From positions 1 to 40,317 of the IMG/VR virus record IMGVR_UViG_3300024346_000180: DNA of 40,317 nucleotides; one strand, written 5' to 3'. The position numbers and the translations under genes are program-made. The DNA is from a virus. The first letter of the stretch is position 1, and the number at the start of each line of letters is the position of its first letter. Positions 24,927 through 31,880 of this stretch are shown piece by piece. The notes under the pieces are model-generated. The model did not search any database and was not told the origin of the DNA. It worked only from the letters and a program-made list of their open reading frames with translations.

Positions 24927-25306
24927 AATTGTGATGATCCTGGTAATACTCTATAACTATCTTCTTCAAAATGTTTGGTTGATACTTCAAAAATTGTAGC
25001 TCCTTCAGTAAGTGCAATTAATTGATGTGGTTGACCTTGTTCTAAATCTACAACATCTCCTTCAATAATCCTAGTTGACTTAATAATTGCTTTTTCAGTA
25101 TCAATCCACCTATATTCAAATTCTCCTTTAGACACATACCATGATTCTTCTTTAATTAAATGGTAATGCATTGAGAATTTTTTATCTTTTTCAAATACAA
25201 GGAGTTTACCACAATATGCTTCATGATTTACAATCCAAAGCTCGTAACCCCATGCTTTCTCATATCTATCTCCTTTACGAGGAATTGGTTCATACTTGTG
25301 TCCCAT
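24923..25306 (-). CDS. Cupin-fold protein
   Basis: 127 residues from ATG 25306, one nucleotide after the preceding stop; the frame is open to 25414 but that part overlaps the upstream gene. Cupin motif 1: MHYHLIKEESWYVSKG (His47, His49, Glu53/54, Gly61); motif 2: GDVVDLEQGQPHQLIAL with His94. The opening KAWGYELWIVN resembles the start of mannose-6-phosphate isomerase/GMP C-terminal cupins ('rpWG.ye.l'). All metal-ligand positions appear present. Likely a single-domain metal-binding isomerase or sugar-phosphate-related enzyme. Four-nucleotide overlap with the NTPase gene. Confidence 0.8.
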   Translation of the reverse strand: MGHKYEPIPRKGDRYEKAWGYELWIVNHEAYCGKLLVFEKDKKFSMHYHLIKEESWYVSKGEFEYRWIDTEKAIIKSTRIIEGDVVDLEQGQPHQLIALTEGATIFEVSTKHFEEDSYRVLPGSSQL

Positions 25307-25307
25307 T

Positions 25308-25568
25308 TTAAAATCTATTTGTGCCTCCTTTTGATGATGCTTGTTTATACCAAGGCAATCCTTCACGTTCTCTCCTTGCTTCTTTCCATTGTTCTTCAGT
25401 AAACTGAATTCCATTTAAATAATATTCACGTTTACGATTATCACCTTGTGGAATATGTGCTGGACCATCCCAATTATGTAATTTATTATCAAATACATAA
25501 GCAATAGTACCATCTGCTTTAGTTAATTTTTTAGCAGCTTCATATTTTCTATTTATTTTTTCTTCCAT
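25308..25568 (-). CDS. Small conserved-looking protein with toxin-free MORN-like motif
   Basis: 86 residues. The core DGTIAYVFDNKLHNWDGPAH, then YYLNGIQFTEEQWKEARRER, has the 'G.l.HnwdGPA...yyl.G...t.eew' pattern of small MORN-like beta-hairpin units in phage and bacterial proteins. The tail is basic (GLPWYKQASSKGGTNRF). It lies between FAD-dehydrogenase and cupin genes with 6-nt and 1-nt spacings. Function unknown. Confidence 0.65.
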   Translation of the reverse strand: MEEKINRKYEAAKKLTKADGTIAYVFDNKLHNWDGPAHIPQGDNRKREYYLNGIQFTEEQWKEARREREGLPWYKQASSKGGTNRF

Positions 25569-25574
25569 ATTATT

Positions 25575-26966
25575 TTAGTTAAATATATCTCCATGAATAT
25601 TATCCCATTCACAAACATACGGAAGATTTGTTGCTTTTCCAAATGTATTTAAAAATGCTTCAGCAACATAAATTGCTTGTGCTCCTGATACTGTAATGCC
25701 ACGTGCTGATAAAGCATCGCCTACAAAGTGTACGTTTGGATAATCAGTTAATGCTAGGTTAGAATAATCTACTTTTACCTCAGGTGAAAGATATTTTACT
25801 TCAGGAATATAAATACCCCAATCATCTCCTAATGTTGGGAATACTTTTTTCATATCATCAATAAAATCAACAATGTATTCAAAAAATCCATCAAACGCTT
25901 CCATTACTCCTAATAATTGTAACCAACTAATTTGAGTTGCACTTACATCCTTACCTTCAGATGTAGTTGATGGTTGACGAGAAGGACTATAATATAAACC
26001 AGTACCATTTGATTGTATTTTATTTACTACATCACGTGACCAAGTAAATGGATCTTCAATACCATTAATTTCCATTAAAATACCAAAATTGGTCATTCCG
26101 TTTAGGTATTTTGGATCTTTTTTAGCGTGGCCATTGTAACTATGATCACCATATGTTTCCTCTACAGCAACATAAGCGGCATTATTGTTTGTACAGAATG
26201 AGCGTAGTGAAACACCTTTATCGTCAAATTTTCTATATAACTTAAAGTCGTATGAAATATCGATTAGTTTTTGGAAGTGTTCTTGTGGGGCTTCGAATCG
26301 AACTCCAATTTGAACTGATTTAGGTTCGTCTGGTAGTTCGTACTGGTTGGCTAGTTGTTGAGCAAAATCAATTCCTGATTTACCTACTGCAAAAATAAGT
26401 TCATCATAGAATATCCCATCATTATCCATAGTTGCAAATTCGGGTTTAATTGAATGCATTACAACCTCGTTGTGTCTAAAATTGATGCTGGTTACTTTAG
26501 TTTCCCAATGGAATTGTACTCCTTTAGATACTAAATAATCGTACCAATTTTTAGCAATCTCAGATAGATAATCTGTACCTACATGCCATACAGGAAACAA
26601 TCGTAAACCAAAGTATGGTTTAATAAATTCTGGTTCTGTATCTGGATTTGAACATTGTACCTCCTCTGGTTTAGGATGGAAACGTTTGAAATTAGTGATG
26701 ACTTGATCCATCAATTCCATTGCTTTTTCCTCACCACAATACTTGGATAACTGACCACCAATAGCTGTATGGTATGTTAATTTACCATCACTCCAACCTC
26801 CAGCACCTAAAAAACCTGTCATTACCTCTTCAGGTAATCTTTTATAAGGGTCTTTACCCATATCAATAATGGTAATTAAACTACCATCGTATCCATTGTC
26901 TACTAGTTTTGTAGCTGCGTTTACACCTGCTACTCCTGCACCAACAATTACAATTTTCTTACTCAT
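25575..26966 (-). CDS. FAD-dependent dehydrogenase (COG2509-like)
   Basis: 463 residues from ATG 26966 (MSKKIVIVGAG...). Longer starts (MTYIK at 26999; 27065) would add a non-conserved leader, the latter crossing the terminator. The Rossmann GAGVAG (9-14) binds FAD ADP. EEVMTGFLGAGGWSDGKLTY follows, then FAVGKSGIDFAQQL and IGVRFEAPQEHF, SLRSFCTNNNAAYVAVEE and, at the C-terminus, FVGDALSARGITVSGAQAIY. This order fits the uncharacterised FAD-dependent dehydrogenases of COG2509 ('GRSG..w', 'diGvRvE.P', 'RTFC..p.G.v', 'GD..g..rGi..A...G'). It probably oxidises or reduces a small molecule in the cytoplasm. It follows a terminator, so transcription starts nearby, and leads the cupin/NTPase cassette. 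Confidence 0.8.
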   Translation of the reverse strand: MSKKIVIVGAGVAGVNAATKLVDNGYDGSLITIIDMGKDPYKRLPEEVMTGFLGAGGWSDGKLTYHTAIGGQLSKYCGEEKAMELMDQVITNFKRFHPKPEEVQCSNPDTEPEFIKPYFGLRLFPVWHVGTDYLSEIAKNWYDYLVSKGVQFHWETKVTSINFRHNEVVMHSIKPEFATMDNDGIFYDELIFAVGKSGIDFAQQLANQYELPDEPKSVQIGVRFEAPQEHFQKLIDISYDFKLYRKFDDKGVSLRSFCTNNNAAYVAVEETYGDHSYNGHAKKDPKYLNGMTNFGILMEINGIEDPFTWSRDVVNKIQSNGTGLYYSPSRQPSTTSEGKDVSATQISWLQLLGVMEAFDGFFEYIVDFIDDMKKVFPTLGDDWGIYIPEVKYLSPEVKVDYSNLALTDYPNVHFVGDALSARGITVSGAQAIYVAEAFLNTFGKATNLPYVCEWDNIHGDIFN

Positions 26967-27022
26967 TTCCAGTTTGTTTAATGCTTTAATATACGTCATA
27001 TCTTTTAATTTTCCAAGTTTAA

Positions 27023-27056
27023 ATAAAAAAAGTAGCCCACTTTTTAAGGTGGGCCA
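27023..27056 (-). terminator. Rho-independent terminator before metabolic cassette
   Basis: The coding strand reads GTGGCCCACCTT, loop, AAGTGGGC then TACTTTTTTTATTT. A 6-bp GC-rich stem extended by G-T and A-T pairs is followed by a T-tract, 66 nt after the stop at 27122. Confidence 0.9.
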
Positions 27057-27121
27057 CAGCTCCAATATTATATATCCTTGCGGACGAGCGGCTATGAATC
27101 GCTCTAAATGTTATTTAAATA

Positions 27122-27712
27122 TTATCCTGAGTAGACAATACATCCATTTAATGATATCATAATCCCTGCTTCTTGAGCAGAATCAATAGAAGTTTGAACA
27201 TTACCTCCAGGGACCCATCCACCAAAATTTGCATATTTTTGACCTATTTTTAAAAATAAAGCTTGTAATCCTGCTAATGATGTTGCATTATTAGGATCAT
27301 TACCATTACCCGCTAAAGTTGTTACTGTTGTACCATAAACTTGAATTTTACCTAATGCTAATGCTAATTGTCCTTGACCAGTTATAGCACCAAAATAAAC
27401 ACCCCAATATGCATTATCATTTCCGGGGTTGGAGGCATTAATCATTTGTTGAGGCATTCCACTTGCTACACTCGTTGTATCATTAAAAGTAGTAAATGTT
27501 ATATTTGATGCTGATGTATTTGGAATAAGCCAAGAGGATACGGGGCTTGGTGGGTTTGGTGTTGCTGATACAGTTGTTAAAAAGGTATCATAGTTTACAG
27601 CTTGAACCAGCCGGGTTTGTATATCTGAAGAATAAGATCCAAATCCAATTGAAAATGTGTTATCAGTTGCTACTGACCAACCTAAAGATGCTTCGTATCT
27701 TGTTAATGCCAT
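27122..27712 (-). CDS. Beta-rich structural-type protein, unknown
   Basis: 196 residues, low charge, Thr/Ser/Asn/Gly-rich (MALTRYEASLGWSVATDNTF, then SIGFGSYSS). No signal peptide or membrane helix. The composition is like that of phage virion surface proteins. The C-terminal part (QTSIDSAQEAGIMISLNGCI) is more globular. It ends at a terminator and is preceded by the ATATTTATAA motif, so it may be part of a late unit with the two-helix membrane protein. Family not recognised; a virion decoration or fibre component is plausible. Confidence 0.6.
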   Translation of the reverse strand: MALTRYEASLGWSVATDNTFSIGFGSYSSDIQTRLVQAVNYDTFLTTVSATPNPPSPVSSWLIPNTSASNITFTTFNDTTSVASGMPQQMINASNPGNDNAYWGVYFGAITGQGQLALALGKIQVYGTTVTTLAGNGNDPNNATSLAGLQALFLKIGQKYANFGGWVPGGNVQTSIDSAQEAGIMISLNGCIVYSG

Positions 27713-27734
27713 GTTTTTATATTTTTATATTTTA

Positions 27735-27744
27735 TTATAAATAT
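27735..27744 (-). promoter_or_regulatory. Intergenic ATATTTATAA motif
   Basis: The coding strand reads AAACATATTTATAATAAAAT, 23 nt before the ATG at 27712, directly after the stop of the preceding gene. Confidence 0.5.
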
Positions 27745-27746
27745 GT

Positions 27747-28394
27747 TTAAACTTTTACTGATAATGATTTTATTCCTGAAATAATTTCTTTACCTTTTAA
27801 TCCTGCTAAACTACCTTTAGCTAAACCATAAGTAGCAACACTTACACCTTTTCCGGCTATAGCACCACCAATTGCTTCTGCTGAAGCAAAACCTGCTGAT
27901 GTAGCTGCTACTCCTAATATAACATATAATAATACTTTAGCGGCTATTTCTAATTCAGCATCTGTTTTAATGTTTGCTTTTTTAGCAATACCTGTTACTT
28001 TAAGTATTTTTTTAAGTAAACCTAAATATTTTTCTTCTAAATAATGACCAGCGTGAATTAAAGCTTCAGCAGCAGGTACTTCACCTTTTTCTTTAGAAAA
28101 TTTAGCGGCAATTTTATTAACCATACCACCAACAATTTCTAATAATTTAGGAGCTGATAGTAAAATTGATATAAGTAACGAGGTAATAACTGCTTCGTTT
28201 AAATCAGTTTCTGCCTCAGCAACTTGTCCTTTAACTTCAGCAACTTGACCTTGTAAAGCACCTAAACCAGAGGCAAATGCCGAAGCAATTTCATTATCCA
28301 AGGCATCTAATTCAGCTTCATCAGCTTGAGGACCTGGGATATCTTCAAGTAAAACTTGACTATTTAAATATGCTCTTAAGTTGAAATTATCCAT
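27747..28394 (-). CDS. Leader-bearing membrane protein, candidate internal/ejection protein
   Basis: 215 residues. The N-terminus MDNFNLRAYLNSQVLLEDIP is a leader-like helix with LLED. Residues ~22-70 are acidic and coiled-coil-like (LGALQGQVAEVKGQVAEAET) ending at DLNEAV, a likely prohead-protease site. After it come a hydrophobic helix (~residues 69-92, ITSLLISILLSAPKLLEIVG), a Lys-rich helical stretch and a second hydrophobic segment (~152-182, VLLYVILGVAATSAGFASAE, then Gly/Ala-rich). Cutting after LNE would release a mature protein that starts at a membrane helix. This fits an internal head protein that inserts in the host membrane on DNA ejection, or a holin-like protein. Function is inferred. 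Confidence 0.65.
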   Translation of the reverse strand: MDNFNLRAYLNSQVLLEDIPGPQADEAELDALDNEIASAFASGLGALQGQVAEVKGQVAEAETDLNEAVITSLLISILLSAPKLLEIVGGMVNKIAAKFSKEKGEVPAAEALIHAGHYLEEKYLGLLKKILKVTGIAKKANIKTDAELEIAAKVLLYVILGVAATSAGFASAEAIGGAIAGKGVSVATYGLAKGSLAGLKGKEIISGIKSLSVKV

Positions 28395-28397
28395 ATT

Positions 28398-28407
28398 TTA
28401 TAAATAT
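28398..28407 (-). promoter_or_regulatory. Intergenic ATATTTATAA motif
   Basis: The coding strand reads AATATATTTATAAAAT then ATG (28394), only 4 nt from the start codon. Confidence 0.45.
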
Positions 28408-28414
28408 ATTAAAA

Positions 28415-29032
28415 TTATATTATTTCATTCATATCGTAATAGAATGAATCTCCATCTTCGGTTACCCATCTATCAGAAATATTTTCAACTGATGGTAATT
28501 CTGTATCTACTTTAAATTGCTTTAAATCTTCTGGGAGTGTTTTAGTTACCCAATTTGAATCTTTCCAAAATAATCTATTATTGGGTTGACACATCAAATA
28601 TCCATCATCTGCCTTAAATATATGTCCACATTTATAATCTGAAGGTTCATCACTATATGGATTATTATACCAATCTATAGTAAACATATAAGTTCCCCAA
28701 ACTTTACTTCCGTCTCTTAATACAACTTGGGCTCTATGATATGATAAAAAATCATATTCTATAACAGCTACATTAACTGAAAAGCAATCCCACAATTGTT
28801 TAAAGTTAAATGGAATATCATTTGTAGGGATTTTAGTATAAATTTCAGATATTGGAACTCTATTTCTAACCATTCCATTATCTGTCATTACATGAAATGT
28901 TAATATTTTTCCTGAACAAGATTGTAATCCAAAAACATAAACATTATAAAACTCATCATAGTCTTTTACATTTTTTGTAAAATATGATTTGCGAACTAAA
29001 GCTTTAAAGCTTGGAATATCCGCGTTTAACAT
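28415..29032 (-). CDS. Conserved phage protein of unknown function
   Basis: 205 residues. Starts MLNADIPSFKALVRKSYFTK and contains FGLQSCSGKILTFHVMTDNG, VPISEI, DCFSVNVAVIEYDFLSYHRAQVVLRDGSKVWGTYMFTIDWYNNP, KCGHIFKADDGYLMCQPNNRLFW. This pattern (MLNADIP...FH-MTD.G....R-PIS...DCFS......YDFL....v.LRDGS..wGtY-FT-DW......H......Y..QPNNR) matches, from memory, a hypothetical protein frequent in marine T4-like phages. No leader helix or membrane segment. The high Trp/Tyr/Cys content suggests a compact globular protein. One nucleotide from the preceding gene. Confidence 0.75.
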   Translation of the reverse strand: MLNADIPSFKALVRKSYFTKNVKDYDEFYNVYVFGLQSCSGKILTFHVMTDNGMVRNRVPISEIYTKIPTNDIPFNFKQLWDCFSVNVAVIEYDFLSYHRAQVVLRDGSKVWGTYMFTIDWYNNPYSDEPSDYKCGHIFKADDGYLMCQPNNRLFWKDSNWVTKTLPEDLKQFKVDTELPSVENISDRWVTEDGDSFYYDMNEII

Positions 29033-29033
29033 A

Positions 29034-29351
29034 TTATTTTTCTCTAATTAACAATTCACCTAATACCTCTAAACGTCCAACTTCTGTTTGAAATTGACTT
29101 TGAGTCATACCTAAGGAAATACTTTTTAAAGTTTCTTCAAATTCCTTTTTAGCAGCTTCTTTATCTAATTTACCAGCTGCTGCTTTTTTATAATAAGGTA
29201 ATTTAACTTTGTAGTGTTTGTAAGTTAATAATGATAATCCACCTGCTTTTAAGGTAGTATCAGCTATTTTTTCAGCACCTTTTAATCTAATGCTAGCAAA
29301 TTCCTCAATAGATTGTTTTGCTTCTTTTAATAATTGAATAAGATTGATCAT
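29034..29351 (-). CDS. Small helical leader-bearing protein
   Basis: 105 residues, Lys/Glu/Ala-rich and helical. The start MINLIQLLKEAKQSIEEFAS has an LLKEA site of the kind used by prohead proteases, with the same flavour as the other leader proteins. The middle (HYKVKLPYYKKAAAGKLDKE) is basic; the C-terminal half is amphipathic (LGMTQSQFQTEVGRLEVLGE). The start overlaps the stop of the 33-residue basic gene (TAATG). No family recognised; virion-internal role suspected. Confidence 0.65.
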   Translation of the reverse strand: MINLIQLLKEAKQSIEEFASIRLKGAEKIADTTLKAGGLSLLTYKHYKVKLPYYKKAAAGKLDKEAAKKEFEETLKSISLGMTQSQFQTEVGRLEVLGELLIREK

Positions 29352-29452
29352 TATGTTTTTGCTTTATAAATACCTTTTTTCTGTTGAGCTTTAATAGTAG
29401 CTTTAACCATTTTCTTACGGTTTTTAGCTTTACGTTCTTTTTTAGTTTCCAT
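29351..29452 (-). CDS. 33-residue very basic peptide
   Basis: A short frame METKKERKAKNRKKMVKATI then KAQQKKGIYKAKT fills the gap exactly: it begins 3 nt after the stop at 29456 and its TAA overlaps the next ATG by one base. Seventeen of 33 residues are Lys or Arg. The tight fit in the tiled gene array supports a real gene. A nucleic-acid-binding, DNA-condensing or RNA-contacting role is suggested only by charge. Confidence 0.55.
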   Translation of the reverse strand: METKKERKAKNRKKMVKATIKAQQKKGIYKAKT

Positions 29453-29455
29453 TAA

Positions 29456-30343
29456 TTACCAAGCTTTACAAGACCAATAATTTGCTTTCCATTTTGGTCC
29501 AGGATTTTTACAATTGTGTCTTGCTCTATAGGCAGCACGACGTTTTGGATTTTTATCCTTAATTACCATTCGCTTACCTTTAGCTGATGTTCCACCAAAT
29601 CCAAAGTTAACTTTTACAACTTTACCTTTATCGTTTTTAACATATACTTTAAATTTTTTACTATCACCTTGTGATGGTTTATTTAAAGTAACTTTACGTC
29701 CTTGATATTCGGCTTCATTTAATTCCTCATATTTTTGTGGGACTCTACGTTTTGTTAATGTAGCATTTTTACCTGTTTTGTATAATAAATTCATATCATA
29801 CTTAGAAGCAAGTTGAGATAATTGTTTGATTTCTTGAGGATCTAATTTATAATCTAATTCAATATCTAGATCACCACTATAATTAGAAACAGTAACATCA
29901 TCTATCCAACTAAGACTTGGCATTAAAGCTTCAACTTCTTTTTTAATTTTGTCTAATTCAGCAATATTATCTTCTGTTAATATACCTTCTTCAAGTATAG
30001 GCATATCTAAAGGAACTATTTGTCCTTCAAATATTCCATATTCACCTAAATGAGTTTCAGTAATTTTTTCTTTATCAATACCATAAGCATTAATAGCTCC
30101 ACGAGAATACAAATATCTTGCTTCAACCCATAAGTCTAAATATTCTTTAGAACCATATGGTAATGTTGTTTCAGTAAGCGGTTTATTGTTGTCTATATGA
30201 TATTTCATATTGTCAGTCATCAAAACACGCACTTGTAAGTTTTCATTTAATATAGGCGCTTTAACGCATCCATTATTACAACCACAACCACAATCTATTT
30301 TTTGGGTTGATAAGACTTCTTTAATTAATTTTTTTAAATCCAT
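29456..30343 (-). CDS. Leader-bearing protein with Cys cluster and basic Cys tail
   Basis: 295 residues. MDLKKLIKEVLSTQ is a capsid-targeting-like leader, followed by KIDCGCGCNNGCVKAP (residues ~16-31), a Cys-rich knuckle that could bind metal. The middle is acidic and helical, with ILEEG and ELNEA sites (the latter near residue 212). The C-terminal ~75 residues are strongly basic: VTLNKPSQGDSKKFKVYVKN, VNFGFGG, then KNPKRRAAYRARHNCKNPGP ending WSCKAW. This Arg-rich tail with two Cys recurs, from memory, in hypothetical proteins of marine phages. Cleavage at LNEA would release the basic domain. Inference: DNA-associated internal head protein. Confidence 0.7.
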   Translation of the reverse strand: MDLKKLIKEVLSTQKIDCGCGCNNGCVKAPILNENLQVRVLMTDNMKYHIDNNKPLTETTLPYGSKEYLDLWVEARYLYSRGAINAYGIDKEKITETHLGEYGIFEGQIVPLDMPILEEGILTEDNIAELDKIKKEVEALMPSLSWIDDVTVSNYSGDLDIELDYKLDPQEIKQLSQLASKYDMNLLYKTGKNATLTKRRVPQKYEELNEAEYQGRKVTLNKPSQGDSKKFKVYVKNDKGKVVKVNFGFGGTSAKGKRMVIKDKNPKRRAAYRARHNCKNPGPKWKANYWSCKAW

Positions 30344-30354
30344 GATTATATATA

Positions 30355-31425
30355 TTAAATCTCTACGGCTGTTGGTCTTGTTGCGGTTGGATAAACACCT
30401 AATCTTGCTTGTTTTATACCTAAATCATTTCTATCTGATCTAAAAGTAGCCATAAAATATGGAGTATAACCTTCACCAGGAATAGTTCCATTTAATATAT
30501 CGTGATCACTTTTTAATGTATAAACACCATCGCTAATAGGTATAAGATTTATTTCACCTTGACAAACTATTTGAACATTATCTTTATTAAATCCTGAACC
30601 ATAGTTTAAACCATATATTGATTTGAGTTTTATCTCATCGGATTCAACTTTACGTTTAAATCCACCACCACGAATCATTTGATCACCACCAAGTTCTTTT
30701 TTAATTGCTGCTACGAATAATTGTAATTCGGAGTCTGATTTGAAAGCACTTACACCTCCATATTGTTGGAAATCTCTTGCATCGCAACAATCTTTATGAG
30801 ATACAAAAATTAATGATTTACCACTTTCATCATATAATTCAAAATCAGATTTAGGAACACCCGGAGTATTTTTAACACCTGTTATGTTAGGATAAATCTC
30901 ATTTCCAATTTTAATATCAATAGTACCTAATTCTTTAATTTTAGCATCTAAATCAGTCATAGCAGTGGTTTCAATAGTTGTTGATGAACCAGCACCTTTA
31001 CCACCTAATTCAGGTGTTTTTTCTAAATTATTAGAGCTAACAGATTTTTTAACACCATCAACAGTACCATCAAAAGATAATTTGGATACTGTAGCTAAAG
31101 CAGTTAGTGCTTTATCTTTATCTTCAGCATTAGCTGCAGAAAATTTTTCACCATCGATTATAATATCAGAAACTAAAAGTTCAGTACTATCAATTAATTT
31201 AAATGGACTTTTATCCCATATTTTATTAATAATAACTTTACGTCTTTCAGGACGATTTTTTAATTTACTTACTTCTACTCGGGCTTCTTCTAAAGCTATT
31301 ACAACACCTAATTTATTAATTAAATGTTCTAACAACAAAGCATCCTGATTATTATTCATGTCAGGATATCCTTTGGAAAATTTATAGGCAAATTTCTTGA
31401 AAAATATATCGAATACGTTTGTCAT
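30355..31425 (-). CDS. Unknown protein with nuclease-like SDF..SHK pattern
   Basis: 356 residues. The N-terminal ~65 residues are helical (LLEHLINKLGVVIALEEARV). The central region holds PKSDFELYDESGKSLIFVSH followed by KDCCDARDFQQYGGVSAF. The spacing of Asp, then a strand ending in x-S-H-K, then DFQQYGG resembles PD-(D/E)xK-type nuclease cores, with Ser/His where Glu is usual; this is a weak structural guess. The C-terminal part is beta-rich (NVQIVCQGEINLIPISDGVY...YTPYFMATFRSDRNDLGIK). No leader. It overlaps its neighbour by one nucleotide (TAATG). Role unknown: possibly DNA-processing or virion component. Confidence 0.68.
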   Translation of the reverse strand: MTNVFDIFFKKFAYKFSKGYPDMNNNQDALLLEHLINKLGVVIALEEARVEVSKLKNRPERRKVIINKIWDKSPFKLIDSTELLVSDIIIDGEKFSAANAEDKDKALTALATVSKLSFDGTVDGVKKSVSSNNLEKTPELGGKGAGSSTTIETTAMTDLDAKIKELGTIDIKIGNEIYPNITGVKNTPGVPKSDFELYDESGKSLIFVSHKDCCDARDFQQYGGVSAFKSDSELQLFVAAIKKELGGDQMIRGGGFKRKVESDEIKLKSIYGLNYGSGFNKDNVQIVCQGEINLIPISDGVYTLKSDHDILNGTIPGEGYTPYFMATFRSDRNDLGIKQARLGVYPTATRPTAVEI

Positions 31426-31880
31426 TATGCTTCTTCTGTAGCAGTTTCTTCTGCTGCTGGTTCTTCCATATTAGCTTCTTCTGCTGGTGCTCCTGCGGAA
31501 ACACCATATGCTAACATTCTTGAAATTGATTGAGCGGCTTGTTCTTCTTCGCCTAAATTTAATAGGTAATAATTTTTACCTTCAATTTGAGCAATCCAAC
31601 TTCTTTCAGTGTAAGTTAATAAGAAATTTTCATCGTTACCAAGTACAATTCTAAAAGTTGTAGGGCGAGGAGCAACCCATTCAATATTTGTCATAAAGAT
31701 CTCATATTGATCTGTTAATAGATCTATAATAACATCTTTAAGTTTTGGGAATTTAACTAATACTGGAAATTTTGGAGCATCAAGAGATATTTCACTATCC
31801 GTGTCCAAATCAATTTGACTAGGTGTGTATACTTGTTTTACAAGTACTTTAATTTTCTCTTTTAACTCGTCTTTAGTCAT
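31425..31880 (-). CDS. Leader-bearing small protein, unknown
   Basis: 151 residues. The opening MTKDELKEKIKVLVKQVYTP is a leader-type amphipathic helix. A compact alpha/beta core follows (FPVLVKFPKLKDVIIDLLTD, YEIFMTNIEWVAPRPTTFRI, RSWIAQIEGKNYYLLNLGEE), then a flexible acidic Ala/Glu-rich tail (PAEEANMEEPAAEETATEEA). One-nucleotide overlaps on both sides. The leader and context suggest co-packaging with other internal proteins. No known domain recognised. Confidence 0.65.
   Translation of the reverse strand: MTKDELKEKIKVLVKQVYTPSQIDLDTDSEISLDAPKFPVLVKFPKLKDVIIDLLTDQYEIFMTNIEWVAPRPTTFRIVLGNDENFLLTYTERSWIAQIEGKNYYLLNLGEEEQAAQSISRMLAYGVSAGAPAEEANMEEPAAEETATEEA

Noticed and set aside
25307-25414. 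N-terminal extension of the cupin
   Set aside because: It overlaps the 86-residue gene almost entirely; the ATG at 25306 directly after that stop is the natural start.
26967-27065. N-terminal extension of the FAD-dependent enzyme
   Set aside because: The longer frame runs through the terminator and adds a leader without conserved features before the Rossmann motif.
27057-27121. tRNA-like or small RNA gene around the gcggacgagcgg segment
   Set aside because: Only a 5-bp inverted repeat is visible, with no acceptor stem, T-arm consensus or CCA context.
29364-29373. TTATAAATAC as a tenth copy of the intergenic motif
   Set aside because: It is inside the 33-residue basic gene (codons for Ile-Tyr-Lys) and differs in the last base.
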